Under the pieces are notes generated by a model. The model was not told the origin of the DNA. It was given only the letters and a program-made list of their open reading frames with translations, and did not search any database. Shown here in pieces: positions 47,380 through 61,630 of a stretch of DNA of 64,000 bases. The translations under genes and the position numbers were made by a program. Location of the stretch: the NCBI RefSeq assembly GCF_963676685.1, contig NC_092345.1, forward strand, positions 42,863,838 to 42,927,837, in the 5' to 3' direction. The DNA is from Mytilus edulis (Eukaryota > Mollusca > Bivalvia > Mytilida > Mytilidae). Within the stretch, counting starts at the first letter, position 1, and the number at the start of each line of letters is the position of its first letter.

Positions 47380-50300
47380 TTAGTCAGAGTCTGACAAAAC
47401 AATAATTTCTTCTTTCTTCTTAGAATCCCTATCCATGTTTTCTTCCTGAATTATTTGAATATCATCTTCTTCGTCACTCCTTTCTGAATCAGTATTGTTC
47501 TTTTTTGCTAAAGGTAATTTCCCTTTTAATTTAAAAATAGAATTTTTCACAACGTCTTTATTCCACTTCTCTTTGTTAAAAAGTTTGCTCTCTTTCTTTT
47601 TATTGTCTCTAGCCTGCAAATAAGATACAGAAGAAACTGCAATGTCTGATTCTGTAGCTCTAAATTTGGACTTATCAAGATCTATAGTTTGAGCACCAGT
47701 AATTTTCTTTGAGACCTTATTTTGAGAATGCTGAGGTATTGAATCTGTCTGCTTAGATGAGCTGCATGTCTGTTTGGAGTTCTGTTCCACTTTTCCTGAT
47801 AAAAAATTAGAAATTTTGTCCACTTTACCAAATAAACTTGTAATCTTATTACTAGATTTAGATTTTTCTGAGGGAGGTTTTGCATACTCCACTACCTTTG
47901 TCTTTGTCCTCACAGGATTCTCTGGAGTATCAGTTTCAAATACGGAATGCTTTGAGCTACCATGGCTACTGGTGTTTCCAGCAGGATTGTTGGAAGAATC
48001 AGTGTTCCCAATAAGATTGTTGGAAGAATCAGTGTTCCCAATAAGATTGTCAGAAGAATCAGTGTTCCCAATAAGATTGTCAGAAGAATCAGTGTTCCCA
48101 ATAAGATTGTCAGAAGAATCAGTGTTCCCAATAAGATTGTCAGAAGAATCAGTGTTATATTCATCAAGATCAATACTAGTCACATCAACAATTTTTAAGA
48201 ATTGATTTGTCGTTAACAACGAATTGTGTTTTTCTGAATCACATGGCTTTGTTAAAATTTCATTTTCTTCATCTTCTTCCAACGTTTCTTGGATACTTTC
48301 TACACTCTCTAATGATCCTCCAAGCGATAACTCAATAATACCTTCTGAATCTCTAAATGAATCTAGCTCAATATCACCTTCAGAGTCTCTAATGGAATCT
48401 AACTCAATAATACCTGCTGAGTCTCTAACGGAATCTAACTCAATAATACCTGCTGAGTCTCTAACAGAATTTAATAACTGACTAGGAGAATGTACCAAAG
48501 GGTTTTTCAATACACCCATTGTTTTGGTGACCTTTACTTCTGCTGCTACCTCAGGATTACCATCAATGTCATTGGATGACAAGTCTTTCGAATTGGAGCA
48601 ATTCCCTTTTTCATTATCATTTTTTCCTTGTTTCATTGAATCATGAAGATTATTTTCTGCCTTATTTCTGCTAATTTTCAAAGACAAAACTTTACGAGCT
48701 GCACTTTTGGAATCGGAAATTAATACACTTTTATTTTCCAAATTTTTCTGAGAATCTGAAATTGGTTTTACACTTTGGTCACAAATATGATTATCTTTTG
48801 CTATACCTTCCTTTCCAATGTTTTTTTTATGTCACTTTGAGGATAATGTAACAAATTTTTAACCCTATTTTTCACCTGTTCTGACCTTACACATGAACAC
48901 AATTTATCAATAAGCGTCAATTCATTTCCCTTGCCTACCGGTATATTGCATTCAGAACAATCCTTTTCAAATTCAGTTGTATCTGAAGAACTGCTGGATT
49001 TCTGCTTTAAATTTTCTTTTTGTTTATGTAATTCATGTGAGTCAGAAATATCTTTGACAGGTGAACCTATTCTATCTATAATGCCTGATATTTCATTACA
49101 GCAATTATCATTATCTTGGTCCGAGTCTGACATTTCTTCTACACCAGACATTTCAAACAAATCATCATCCCCAGTTAATATCCTTACTCTGCTTTTACTT
49201 GTAGTTAGATCAACAGATAAAGTTTGAACTTTACTTTTGGCTGAGTTATCATCATTTTTCAAGCTTGTTTCTTTTTCAAAGTCATCAATTTTAACTGCAG
49301 TGTACAAAATTGGACATTCTTCCTCATCCTCATCGTTTTGATTGTGAGATTTTCTTTCGTAAATGATTTCTGAATTTTGATGAATTGAAATATTTTCAAC
49401 AGAAGCTGAGTGAATCTGAACAGGACTACCTAAATCTACATAACACACTGATTTGTCAGGAATAGCCACCTTACTGATGCTGTCTTCATCAATTTCCCAT
49501 AATACCGCTGGACTTCCTGGTGCATCCTCATCACCAGATGTCTTTTCTTCAGTGATTGAACTATAGTCTGTTCCTGTAGAAAATTCTTCAGCATTATCAG
49601 TTTCAATAATAAAAGAACCTGTTTCCATTTCAACGTCAGAATGATCTGTATCTCTGTCTTGTGAACTACATGTGGTAGGCGATACCTGCTCAAAGATTTC
49701 TAATACTGGACTTCCTCTGTCTTCAAGGACTGCAAAACAAATGATTTTACTCATCACTGACAAAATTTCTGGCAGTTATATAAAGCTTGAAATTTATGGA
49801 CCACTAATAGATTTATTGTGTTTTTTTTAAAAGATTTTTTCAGAATATCAATGCGATATTTAGCTGATAAAAAGATACAATTAAGTGTAAATCTAACAGC
49901 AGATAGAATTGCTGTAATATTATTGCGAACCCAATAATACCATTCCATAGATTCCCCTGATAGTTATCTGTCCATTCAAACTTTTGGCAGTTCATTTGTG
50001 CCATTGAACAAATACAACAGGTATTGTTCTCTGTACAGTTTATTCACTGGGACCTTTAAATTCATTCTAAGAGAAATCTATCACTCATTGATTAATCTAC
50101 CCGAGTAAAAAGTTTATCTGCCAAACTGATGGAAATAGCATGTTTACTATTAATAAAAAAACTGCATAATAAACTATACAGAGAACAATACCTGATGTAT
50201 TTGTTCAATGGGACAATAGAACTGCCAAAAGTTTAATATCAGGTGAATCTATGGTAAGGTACAATTGGGTTCGCAATAAATGAAAGAAAGGATTTGCAAA

Positions 50301-53300
50301 AATTGTTTTCCCTGCAGTCTAGAAAGGCTGTATGCCTTCAATGTCTGAACTGTGTGTTATATGTTAATTGAATGAAGAAAAAAAGAAAAGAAAAGAAAAT
50401 GAAATGAAAAATAAGGTGAAAAATAAATTGAATAATATAAGTACAAAATAATTTAGGATATATTGAATTATCTCCCCTCTGATAACACCTAACTACAGCT
50501 TCCCTAAATTTATCATTAACAGCCAACTTTAAAATTATAGAAATTCAAATCCATTATGTTTTACTTAATTATCTAAAGTACATGCAATATGTCAAAAAAG
50601 ATAATAACATGAACACACTGGCCAATTTAGTAGAGAATGGTGCTGTTATTGAAAGTACTAAAACGGATGGATGCAAATGCAAATAAACTCATCATAGATA
50701 CCAGGACTAAATTTTGTATATACGCCAGACGCGCGTTTCGTTTACAAAAGACTCATCAGTGACGCTCGAATCTAAAAAGGTTAAAAAGGCCAACTGTATA
50801 TGAGTCATTGCACGTCTGTAGTATTCAAATATTCTTAAATAGACCAACCTAATCAGAAAAGGAAACTTGAAAATATTTTTTTTTATTTTTTTATTTTAAG
50901 ATTTTGGAGGCCCTTTCCTAGATTTACCTTCATAAAGAAAGCTAAAACCTAACCATTTGAAATGAGACATTTGAAGGCAGAAATTAAAAACTTAAACATA
51001 TGTTATGTTTGGTGTGTAAAAAATCGGTGGCAAACAAATGGATTGTAAATTGGTAAAAGTAAAATATGTTAAATAAATGTTCAAAGAGCTGTTTAACCCA
51101 TGCATCATGCCATAACAATACATAGATATTACTCCACTAATTTGACCTGATTTGAAATGGCTTAAAAACTGACATATCTCAGTGTCAGTTACCCTAATAA
51201 AGGAGATTAAGTTATCCTAAATGTGATGTGCATGCTTGTAAAAGAAGACCTTTTTCACAATAGACTTTTGTTTAGTTATGTTTTTATATAAGCTGCATCA
51301 AACCAGGTAAAACAGTGAAGCAATATATATTTCCACAAGTAAAATGTACAAAATAGGACAAATTTGGTTATTAGAACAGACATAACTAAAAAAAATAGTC
51401 AACCCAAAAAACAAACAAAATTGATCTTTGAATGCCAACAGATTTCTTGTTGTATTTAATAATTTAATATAATTTTATTCCTTTCATTAAATTAGCAAAC
51501 AATTTCCTCAGTTTTTTAGTTTCTTAATAGCTACAATTAATCTTTTCAATTTTTACCATGAATTAACCCTTTCACCGATTGCTGCCCAGACAGAAGCTAC
51601 TCTGAGACGATGACTTCCCTGGCTACTTTTGCTCAAGTGGGAGACCTTCATAATAAATGTCAATAAAAACTTGTTTATAGTTATTTGTGTATTTATTTCA
51701 TTCACTAACACCATGTTCACAGTTTTGTTCATGTTTTGATAATTTTTTCTTCATAAAATATTCAAATTTTCAAATTTTCGGCAATATCTAGGTGAAATTC
51801 TCAAAATCGTAATTTTTTAACCCAAAACGGCAAAATTTTGAAAAAATTTATGAGGCTGTACAAATTCCTCACACTGAACGATGTCCATTCCAAGTGTTTT
51901 GTATATAAAACGACATTATATGTCAAAAAAGTATACTAGTTTGGCTTCAATTCTTCCATATTCTTTCAAAAAAAATGTTCCCTCATTTCAAATTCTCATA
52001 AATTTCGTCTGATTTTGACACGCTTTTCAACAAACGGAAGCGCCATGTTTACACTTTCATCCGGGTATTCATCAAAGAAAGATGACTCATGTTTGCACTG
52101 TTTTGAGCGGGAAATATAAAAGAGGTATTCAGATCCCGGTAAAACGGGACTCATCGTCAGCTGTCTGAAGCGTGAATCCCGGTAAACCGGGACTCATCGG
52201 CAAAAGGGTTAAGTATTTTTTCTAACTGTAAATTTAGAATTTATTGCGTATATTTATCACATGATTTTGTCTTTTTAAGACTAAAATGCAATGTTAATTT
52301 TGCAAGAAAAATCGTGTTTAATTCATAAAAAAATGTTCAAAATGCGAGTTTAAGTTATTGCGATTATATCCCTGTTGCATTTTTTGCAAAAATAAAAGCA
52401 TCGCAATAATTTCAGAATTTACAGTATTCTAAAATAGTTTTCAAGTCACAAAAGGGTAAGGAAATAAAAATATGAATTCATATGTTAGTAAATATAATAA
52501 ATCAACTTTAACAAAAAAATAAAACCTATTTTAAAGTTACTAGAGCCAAAATTGGTATTGTTTGCTGAATGTTCAGGATGAGAACAAACAATATATATAA
52601 TTGGTAGTCCTGTAATAGGGAGTCAACTGGTAGTAGTAAATGAAGGTATATAGGATAGGGATAGGGACAGGAATTTAGATTTTTGAACCTGATTTGATTT
52701 GATTTTTGGTGTTTTAGGCCTAAATTAATATATTGTTTGTTTCCCCAACCCTACCCTGCCAAGCCAGGTGTGGGTAGGTAGGTAGGGAAATAATTTTATT
52801 TTTCAAAAAAGATTAAACATGATTGGACAATCTGGCAAGCCTAATAATCCAAAATGAATAAAATAATATTCGACATAGTTTTCACAATAAAATTTTATGA
52901 GTAGCATCCATTTTTGCAGGGTCGGCCGGGATTGGGAAAACAAACATTTTTTTTATTTTAGGCCTTAACACCACTTTTAAGCACCGCATTTAGGCTATTT
53001 TGTGGTGGCCAGTTTTTATTGGTAGAGGAAGCTGGAGTGCCTGGAGAAAACCACTGATCTTCGATAGGAAAACTATCCTGAAAATCTCATTTAATATTTT
53101 TTCTTTGAAAGTAAGGGTTTGTTCTCAATAGATGTTTATGATAAAACTTGAATCTCTACTCCAGAAAAGTTTGTAAGAAATGATAAAATGAATTTAGGAT
53201 CTTTAAACGTAAACTTGAAATCTGCAATATTAAAACTGTATGTATCCTAAATTGTACCATTTTACTATAGAAAATACAACATCTATCACCAAATATTAAC

Positions 53301-56300
53301 TTGTAGTTATTTCTGGTACATCAATGTTCTGACTGGTTTCCTCCTCATCATCTTCATCTTCTGATTGGTTCTCTTCTTCATTGGGTTCAGTAGCTGTAGC
53401 GATATCAGAATATTTCTTCATCACCTGAACAAAAATGTTATAAAAAAGTTAAATAGGAGTCATTTTAATATTTCATTTATAAAGCCTTTTCTGTCTACCT
53501 GTTAAAGTTTTTAAAAAAAAAGGTAAAAATGGTAAAATTTGTCAAAAACAGTCTTTGAAGGGCAATTACATTTCTGTTTATAATTCAATCTTTCACATTT
53601 TTGTTTGCAAATTAAATTTAACATGTTTAACTGAAAATTCACAAAAGTCTGATTCCTGAAACGAGCTGCATGAATGTTGGTCTTTGAAGATCAGATATTA
53701 ACAGTTCAGCAACTCTACCTTTTATGGATATGCATGAATTAGCATACTTATGTCCTCACACATGTGATTGTTTATTTACTTGTGGCACAACTTTTTTTTA
53801 CCTAGGTTTTTGACCAATCCACTAAATGAGTAACAATGCATGATGGACTACTATGTGTTTACAATCATTCGAGAACCATTTGTGTTATTTACTGAAAAAC
53901 AACGCATTTTTTCATGTATTGCAGGATTTACAATTTCGCTTAGTTTTTCATTTTTTGTATCTTTATTTATAGTTCGTGATATGAAGCATTTGTTCCATGC
54001 TCAGATTAACGAAGAGTTGTTTCTATACGAAGAAAAGAGTGCTTTAATTATCTGAAATACAGCCATTAATATGATTAAGAATGACACAGAGACTTAACCC
54101 TTTCGCCGATGAGTCCCGGTTTACCGGGATTCACGCTTCAGACAGCTGACGATGAGTCCCGTTTTACCGGGATCGGAATACCTCTTTTATATTTCCCGCT
54201 CAAAACAGTGCAAACATGAGTTATCTTTCTTTGATGAATACCCGGATGAAAGTGTAAACATGGCGCTTCCGTTTGTTGAAAACCGTGTCAAAATCAGAGG
54301 AAATTTACGGAATTAACGAGAATTTGAAATGAGGGAACATTTTTTTTGAAAGAATATGGAAGAATTGAAGCCAAACTAGTATACTTTTTTTTACATAAAA
54401 TGTCGTTTTATGTACCAAACTCATGGAATGGACATCTTTCAGTGTGAGGAATTTGTACAGCCTCATAAAATTTTTCAAAATTTTGCCGTTTTGGGCTAAA
54501 AAATTATGATTTGGGGTCAAAGAGCAGAATTTTGAGAATTTCACCTAGATAATGCCAAAAATTTTCAAATTTTAATATTTTATGAAGAAAAAATTATCAA
54601 CACACAAACAAAACTGTGAACATGGTGTTAGTGAATGAAATAAATACACAAATAACTACAAACAAGTTTTTATTGACATTTATTATGAAAATCTCCCACT
54701 TGAGTAATAGTAGCCAGGGAAGCCATCGTCTCAGAGTAGCTTCTGTCTGGGCAGCAATCGGTGAAAGGGTTAAGGTATTCATCCACAAGACAGCAATGAA
54801 ACAACAGTGAAAAACACAATTGTCCATAAGATATATAGCTTATGGTAATATACAGTAGGGCAGCAACTTTCATATAATTAGTAAATAAAAATAAGGGATC
54901 CTTGAAATTAAAGTGTGTTTCAGTGCTAGTTCATTGCGATTTTCGAAGCAGCAATGTTTTGGAATGGCATTATACTGGTTTAAAAGAGATCAAATGATTG
55001 TCTTACTGGACAGTGGTCACTTCATTGGAAATTTCACTGTTTCATGTTGTGAAATTAATGCACATGTTCAATACATAACAATGAACAAAACCTGTTCAAC
55101 TACTTTTGCAAGGCGAAAAAGAAAAGTCAAATTGTGAAGCCAGTAAACATTATTTTTTCCACGTCTTTTAAGTGGTATTAAACTTGTAGTAGCCCACAAT
55201 GCATTGTAGTTCATTGAGTCGATTGGTCAGATTTTCAAGGCCATATTGGCCTTTAGTTTGGGAAATTACTATGCAAATATATTCTGATGTCAGGAAATCT
55301 TAGAGTTTTCAACCTGATTAAGTCATGAATAAAATGAAAGGTTAACATTAGTTAACATAAATTCTTGAATTTTTTAAAGTATGTTTAAATGCTGTGTTGA
55401 ATCAATACCTAAACAGAATATACACAACTAATGATACCTGTTCCATTTTCTCTTTGTAATGTTTTCTATTTTCATTCAACTTTTTCTTAAGATCTGGGTC
55501 ATGTGATGCAGGATCTTCTGGTAGTCTGTAATAATAGGAATGCAATCTCAAATACAAAGATCCCCTTCTAAAAAAAAATTTTTATACTTCTTTATCTAGA
55601 GTTCTAACATAACAAAGATCCCCTTCTATTTTTTTTTATATACTTACTTATCTAGAGTACTAAAATAACAAAGTACATTCTTTTCACTTTCATCTCATAG
55701 ATTTGCCAAAAGATAAAATTGTACACTGCACATTTCACGCTTCCAGAACCCTAGGTAAAACTATTTGATAATAACTGATCAATTAACATATTCAGTCTAC
55801 TTTCTGATATGGTTATAATGTGTTATAAATACAAAGATTGTCTCCCCTTACCAAATACCAGTTTGGATTGGCAGTTAAATATATGCATGCAAGATATCAA
55901 TCAATTTGTATTTATCGCAATATTTTTATTTTTCTAGTACAATTCTAAGATGAGCTAGTGATCACAGAATACACAGATACCCCTGCTCATAGAAAAAGTA
56001 TGACATGTACAGTAAACAACAAAACCAAAATTTAAATCCCAACTTGACTCTTATTTTATGTTTCATCATATTATATAAAATTGTCAAACAATTTATTTGT
56101 TTTCCCTGTTATATTTGAATTTTCTCTTTTCTTTTTCTGTCTTAAGAACTTATTTGATAGGAATGTAATCATAAATCTTTGTGTTAGTACTACACAAATA
56201 TTTCTTTTAGGGAGTTCTATAGCTATATATATCAAGGGTCCGGAAACGGTCATATATGCCAGACATGACCGATTTGGAAACTCAAAAGTCCTAAATCATT

Positions 56301-59300
56301 TATTGGGATTTAGGTCAAATTTTATTTTTCAACAGAAATAATTTCGGTCATTTCGTTGAGATTGAGTTTCAAATCGCCATTTTAAACATATTTTTGTTTT
56401 GTTATCGATTTTATGTAATTAAACTGCCACTCCAGTAAAGTGTTATAATCCTGAGGGCCCTCCTAATAGCTATATTACTGCCTCGGGGAGCTATTGGCTA
56501 ATGATCGATAATCTCTTTACCTGTGTTTTTAATTCACACCTGGCTATTAATCACAAGCTCCGAACTAATATTATAAAGAAATTAAAATTCAATACCAACT
56601 GTCTTCATTATTTAATTACTTTTCAGCTAAGACAATTGTCAATTATGATTTAAAATTAAATTAAAACTTGATTTAATTTACGTAGAAAAAAGATTTTTTT
56701 CACTACTAACACACGTGCTTTGTTTACTATGATACGCATGCCTAAAATTCTCTTCCGCAGATTTGACACTAAATCGTAAATTTAAAATGATTTCTTGCTA
56801 AATAAAGCAAGTGCAACTATTTTCATTAATATTCTTACACTATTAAAGGTAAAATATTAAAAAAAAACGATGTTTTCCTGTGAATTTGATAAACAAAACT
56901 AATCCCGGGAATAAGTCCGGAATTGTTCGTTTTAGTATTGTCGCATTACATCCGGTTTGAATTTCGACTTCAGAATCGAAAGTAACGTAAGCGATGACTG
57001 AGAAAATTACGATTTTGAGTCATTAAAATCATTTTATTCTTAAACTGTTGCCTTCCCTTAATTGCTCTTGATCGGTTTTAGGAAAATGGTAGGATGAATC
57101 ATGAAGTAAACGCGATGCAACAGTTAAACAAGTTCGTTGATGCTACGAGTAGGAGCATACTCATGCAGTAATGAGATTTTGACAATCTGTTTTTGAAAAG
57201 TGGCACCAACTTTAAGTTATATGAAAATGACCGAAATTAGGTGAAAAAATTTCCGGATCCTTGATATATATATATATAAGAATGATACTTGCATAGTATG
57301 TATTGAAGTGCTTATAGAAACTTCTAAATACAAAATTTTCTGCATAGTATATTATTTACAGCATCTTGTATTAATTAAGTGTAATATAACTAGATGTGTG
57401 TTTGTTTGGAGATATTGTTTTTTTGTTTTGTTATCTTTTCAAATGTTGCATTGCTCAGAAAGATACAATGAATAAACAAACCCTACTTTTTGTCTTGCCT
57501 CTAATTTATCCATGTAAACAGATTAGAATTGTTAATATTTTGGATGCTTTTATGAGCGAGAATTCAAAAACTTTCATTTGACCAGGAAACACAAAAGAAT
57601 AATGCAAATTTTAGTAACAAAGGGGAATAACTTTTAAACATTATATGTTTAAATCATCAAAATGGAAGTTGACTTTCATTTTATGATCCATTACATAGTG
57701 TTCAATTTTCAATAGATTTAGATAGATTAGTCAACTGGTACTTAAATTATCACTTCAAAATATGGTATAAAAATATCCTACTGCAGTAAAAATTTTGAGT
57801 CATAATTGCCAATCACTTATCGACATTTAGCATTAAATCAAGCAAACAAATAGCTTATATAAAAAGCTGTCCTGACTTTGTAAACATCTTACTTATCAAC
57901 AGCCTTAACATGACCAGCTGAGGTGTATGCCAAATCTTGTCTTCGTCTCTTCTGAAGAGATTCTCCTACATCTAAGAAGGCTTCTCTTGCTAATCTCTCA
58001 ATTGCTGTAGATCTTTATAGAAAAAAAGAAATTCTAAAAGTTATTGCAACTACAATACAGTTTATCCTATCTACAAAAAAACAAACCATCTCACAGAAAA
58101 GCACAACTGTGCCTCTATAAATTCATTCAAAACATTTCAGTGCTCAGTCTCCTTCATTATCATAGGGAGGGGGGACTTCAATTTTTGAAATTGATAGGTA
58201 GAAGTGGTGATATTTAAATATGAGTGTGTATTAGCGCCATGCTATTATCAGGGTTTCTGCTGGCGGTCGCCATTTTCGCAATTTGCGAAAAAATAATAAT
58301 TGTGGCGATTAAAATTCGTCATTGGCAAAAGAATTCGGCGAAAGAAGTATATATAGCGATTTATTTTCTTCCATCTTGTTTATTTACTTTTTTTTCGGGT
58401 TTCTCTGACTTTACCTGATCAGACAATAATTCACCTTGAACTCGTTAAGATTTTGACAGAAAATCAATAATCAGCTGATTGCATTTTATAGCTATCGACA
58501 ACAAAGGACTAATTGATAAAGGTGTTGATTATATTGTTTGACAAAATGATACCGTCACCGGTCACATAAAGGATTTATAAACCACATTGCGACGCACCTG
58601 TTTGAAGCAAAATTTTGACGTCTCCTCTCCTTCTTATGATAGTCCAGAAAACAAAACTTGTGTTATGACGAAAAATGTTCAGAAGCAAGAAAAGTCTCTG
58701 ATTTAAAACTTTATCCTTTAGCTTTGATATAGATAATTGATTTTAGTGGGGACTTTAAAGTCGTTTCAGTGACACACGTGTTTCAAGCATACTTCTGAAC
58801 TTTTTCATTCACAATGGTCTATAAAAGAAAACTGTTGTTATGAAGAAATCTATTCAAAAGGTTGGGAACAACCCCTCGAATGAGAGTAACCCTTCAATGC
58901 AATGACTACACCTTAGATGAGGGATCAATTTCAAGTGATAAAAACTTTTGTTTTGTTATAAAAACCACTTCTTTGTACAAAAAGACACATATTTTTATTT
59001 TGAAGATACTTTCCAAAAGAACTGTACATCTTTCTGGTATTATAAGGTCAAAACATGTCCAGGAATTTTGTTATATGCCAGGACTTATATCTTCTTTATT
59101 TTTGAAAGTAAGTGGCCCCCTTCTTTCAAAGTTGTTCAAAATATCATCAATTTTCCCCATAAAGTTCTTCTTTTTAAAAGGTAAATGTATAGTGTTTATT
59201 CATTACAATGTAGACTCTAAGATAAGTTTGAGGGAATAATCATAGACAACTATGGGGCAAACTTATCTTATTTAGTGGGGGGGGGGGGGGTAAAAAAGGG

Positions 59301-61594
59301 AAAATTTTAAACCAAAAATATATTTATGTTACTTGTTGAAAAAAATAATAAAGTGGCGAAAAATATATTGTTTTGGCGAAAGAGGTGGCGAAAAAAATAA
59401 TTGACCCAGGGGAAACCCTGCTATTATTGTTTGGTTTTTACAATAATATATGTAACTATTTCTTAATAATTTCTAGTTTGTACTGTACAATTCAATTTTT
59501 ATCCATTCCTGAGTCTGAAGTTATTATCTTAAGAATACAGATTTTTTAACTGTTGGTATGTCTTCAATCTGTGGGTTGCATAAATTTTTCAATGACAGAA
59601 ACCAAATAAGAAAAGTTTTCAAAAAAAATAATCAATTTTTTTTTTTTGGCGGGGGGGGGGGGGGGGGGATCAGTATCAAAATCCTTCATGGCGATCACAA
59701 GCAAACATACATGTCCCTACCATAGATTGAATATCTATACATACCCTAAACCAATCTTTTTGTCTTGATTAACTTTTGTAATGACAGCTTTAACATCATG
59801 ATAATCTGGAAATTCCTTTCTTTTGTTGACAAATTTCTCCAGCTTTCTGTTTATCTCAGGGTAACGTGTCCCTGTGATAATAATGCAAGTAACTACAATA
59901 CAGTTAACTTTTAGTTCAAATTAAAGAAGTTATGGTTTGGGGTCAAATCAGACCAAAATTCAAATGCATTTCAATAATTGTCAAATTTGTTAGATGAAAA
60001 GTTAAATTTTTGTACTATAATATAACTGCAGTTTTGTTGCAATCATTTCCTTTCCTGAGGCATATAGCCATGAGATGACAGCAAATTCAGATACAAAACT
60101 AAATTACATAAACTCTTGACTGTTTATCTCATGCATGCTGTTGAATAATATAAAGCACATTTTCATTTAAAAAAACCAAAGTAAAGTTTTTGACAATGTC
60201 ATTTTGCACAAATAAAGAGTCTTGGGCAGATATATGAGCACGCTGATATGCACACTTTGAATGGTGCACTGCCAATTTAACAGTTTACATCAGAACATCA
60301 AATTCATATCAAAGAAAACATCGTTTTTTTTTTTTATTCTAATGTCAATCATTGGAATGGCCATCTGATAATTTACCATAATTGCCTTTTGTGACTAAGT
60401 CTTAAGGGATTAAAATCGGGATCAGATTTAAAATGTCCGGCTGGCTCAAATATTTTTTGGAAGCCCTGATCCTCTCCCTCAAATAGTCATACAAAAAGGC
60501 CATGCTCTATATATTCTGTTCTGTCAAAGTGTTCCTGAAATGCACATGTTTTTGATGAAAAGAAAATCATGCAGATAAAAAATAAAATATCCCTTGCACA
60601 CAATTTCATGTCCTGCCAAAAAATCTGTATAAGTTTGTTTGATTTTTGATGAACTGTTTTCAAGAAGTTGTGGTTTTTTACAATTTAACAATATCAATGT
60701 GTGACACAAACAACAATACAAGACATCAAAATTGATATTTAGATGTAGCCCAAGCTGGATGGTTTCAAGCCACAGAAAAAGTGGGAAAATAAGGTCAGAA
60801 TGTTAAAACTTTAACAGCTTTTCTATAAAAGCATGCAAACCTGTGATCAACTTGCTTGCTATATATATATATATATATGTTTGTTTGGATGTTTGTAAAC
60901 AACAGATAGGTAGTCTGTTTCAGTCTGTTTACTATATGCTGTGATTTGATTGGACAATAAACATTTACTTCATTTCAAGCTTTAGTTCCATATTGTATGT
61001 CAATTTTTATTGTCCAATCAAATCCCAGTATATATTACACAGACTGAAACTCAGCCTACCTATTGTTTGCAAACATAGCAAGCAAGTCGATCAAAGTTTT
61101 GTTTTGCATGCTTTTATAGAAAAGCTGTAAAACAGTTCATTTTCTGTGATCTGAATTTTTATTAATATTATTTTACCTGAATACTTAAACCTTCTTTCAA
61201 TAGGACGGCCAGTGGCTGCTGATTTATTTTTCAGCTCACATATTTTTTTCCATACTTTGACAAACTTTTGTTGGTATTTGTCTTCCAAAATATATGAAGA
61301 ACACTCATCATCCATTTCATCAAGAGTAACCTCCTTCTCTTTAAGTCCTTCTATCTTATTTCTCAAATCCTATGAAAATAAATTATGATTGAATTTGAAA
61401 AATTCATTGGTCAGATAAAATTCAAGTTACATGTAGGAGTACACAGAAATAGTCTATAAAAAACACTTCCTCACTTTCCCAAAAAGTTACATGTATTTTG
61501 TAAAAAATTCAAAGTTTCTCTATATTAATCATAGTTTTCAAGATAATGCAAAACAAGTTTTTCTCCATCTAGAAAGTTATCAAGAAAATAGACA

Positions 61595-61630
<36 letters not shown>

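Noticed and set aside
47774-48481. Forward ORFs with repeated NKIVRRISVP or RLSEESVFPI
   Set aside because: Antisense readings of the in-frame repeat arrays in the DAXX last exon.
58862-59239. 125-aa forward ORF inside the 58249-59420 element
   Set aside because: No transposase motif, and an overlapping frame gives an equally long ORF. It may be a relic but cannot be called a gene.
61600-61628. Poly-A tract as the tail of a processed retrocopy
   Set aside because: No coding or SINE body is recognisable on either side and no flanking direct repeat was found.
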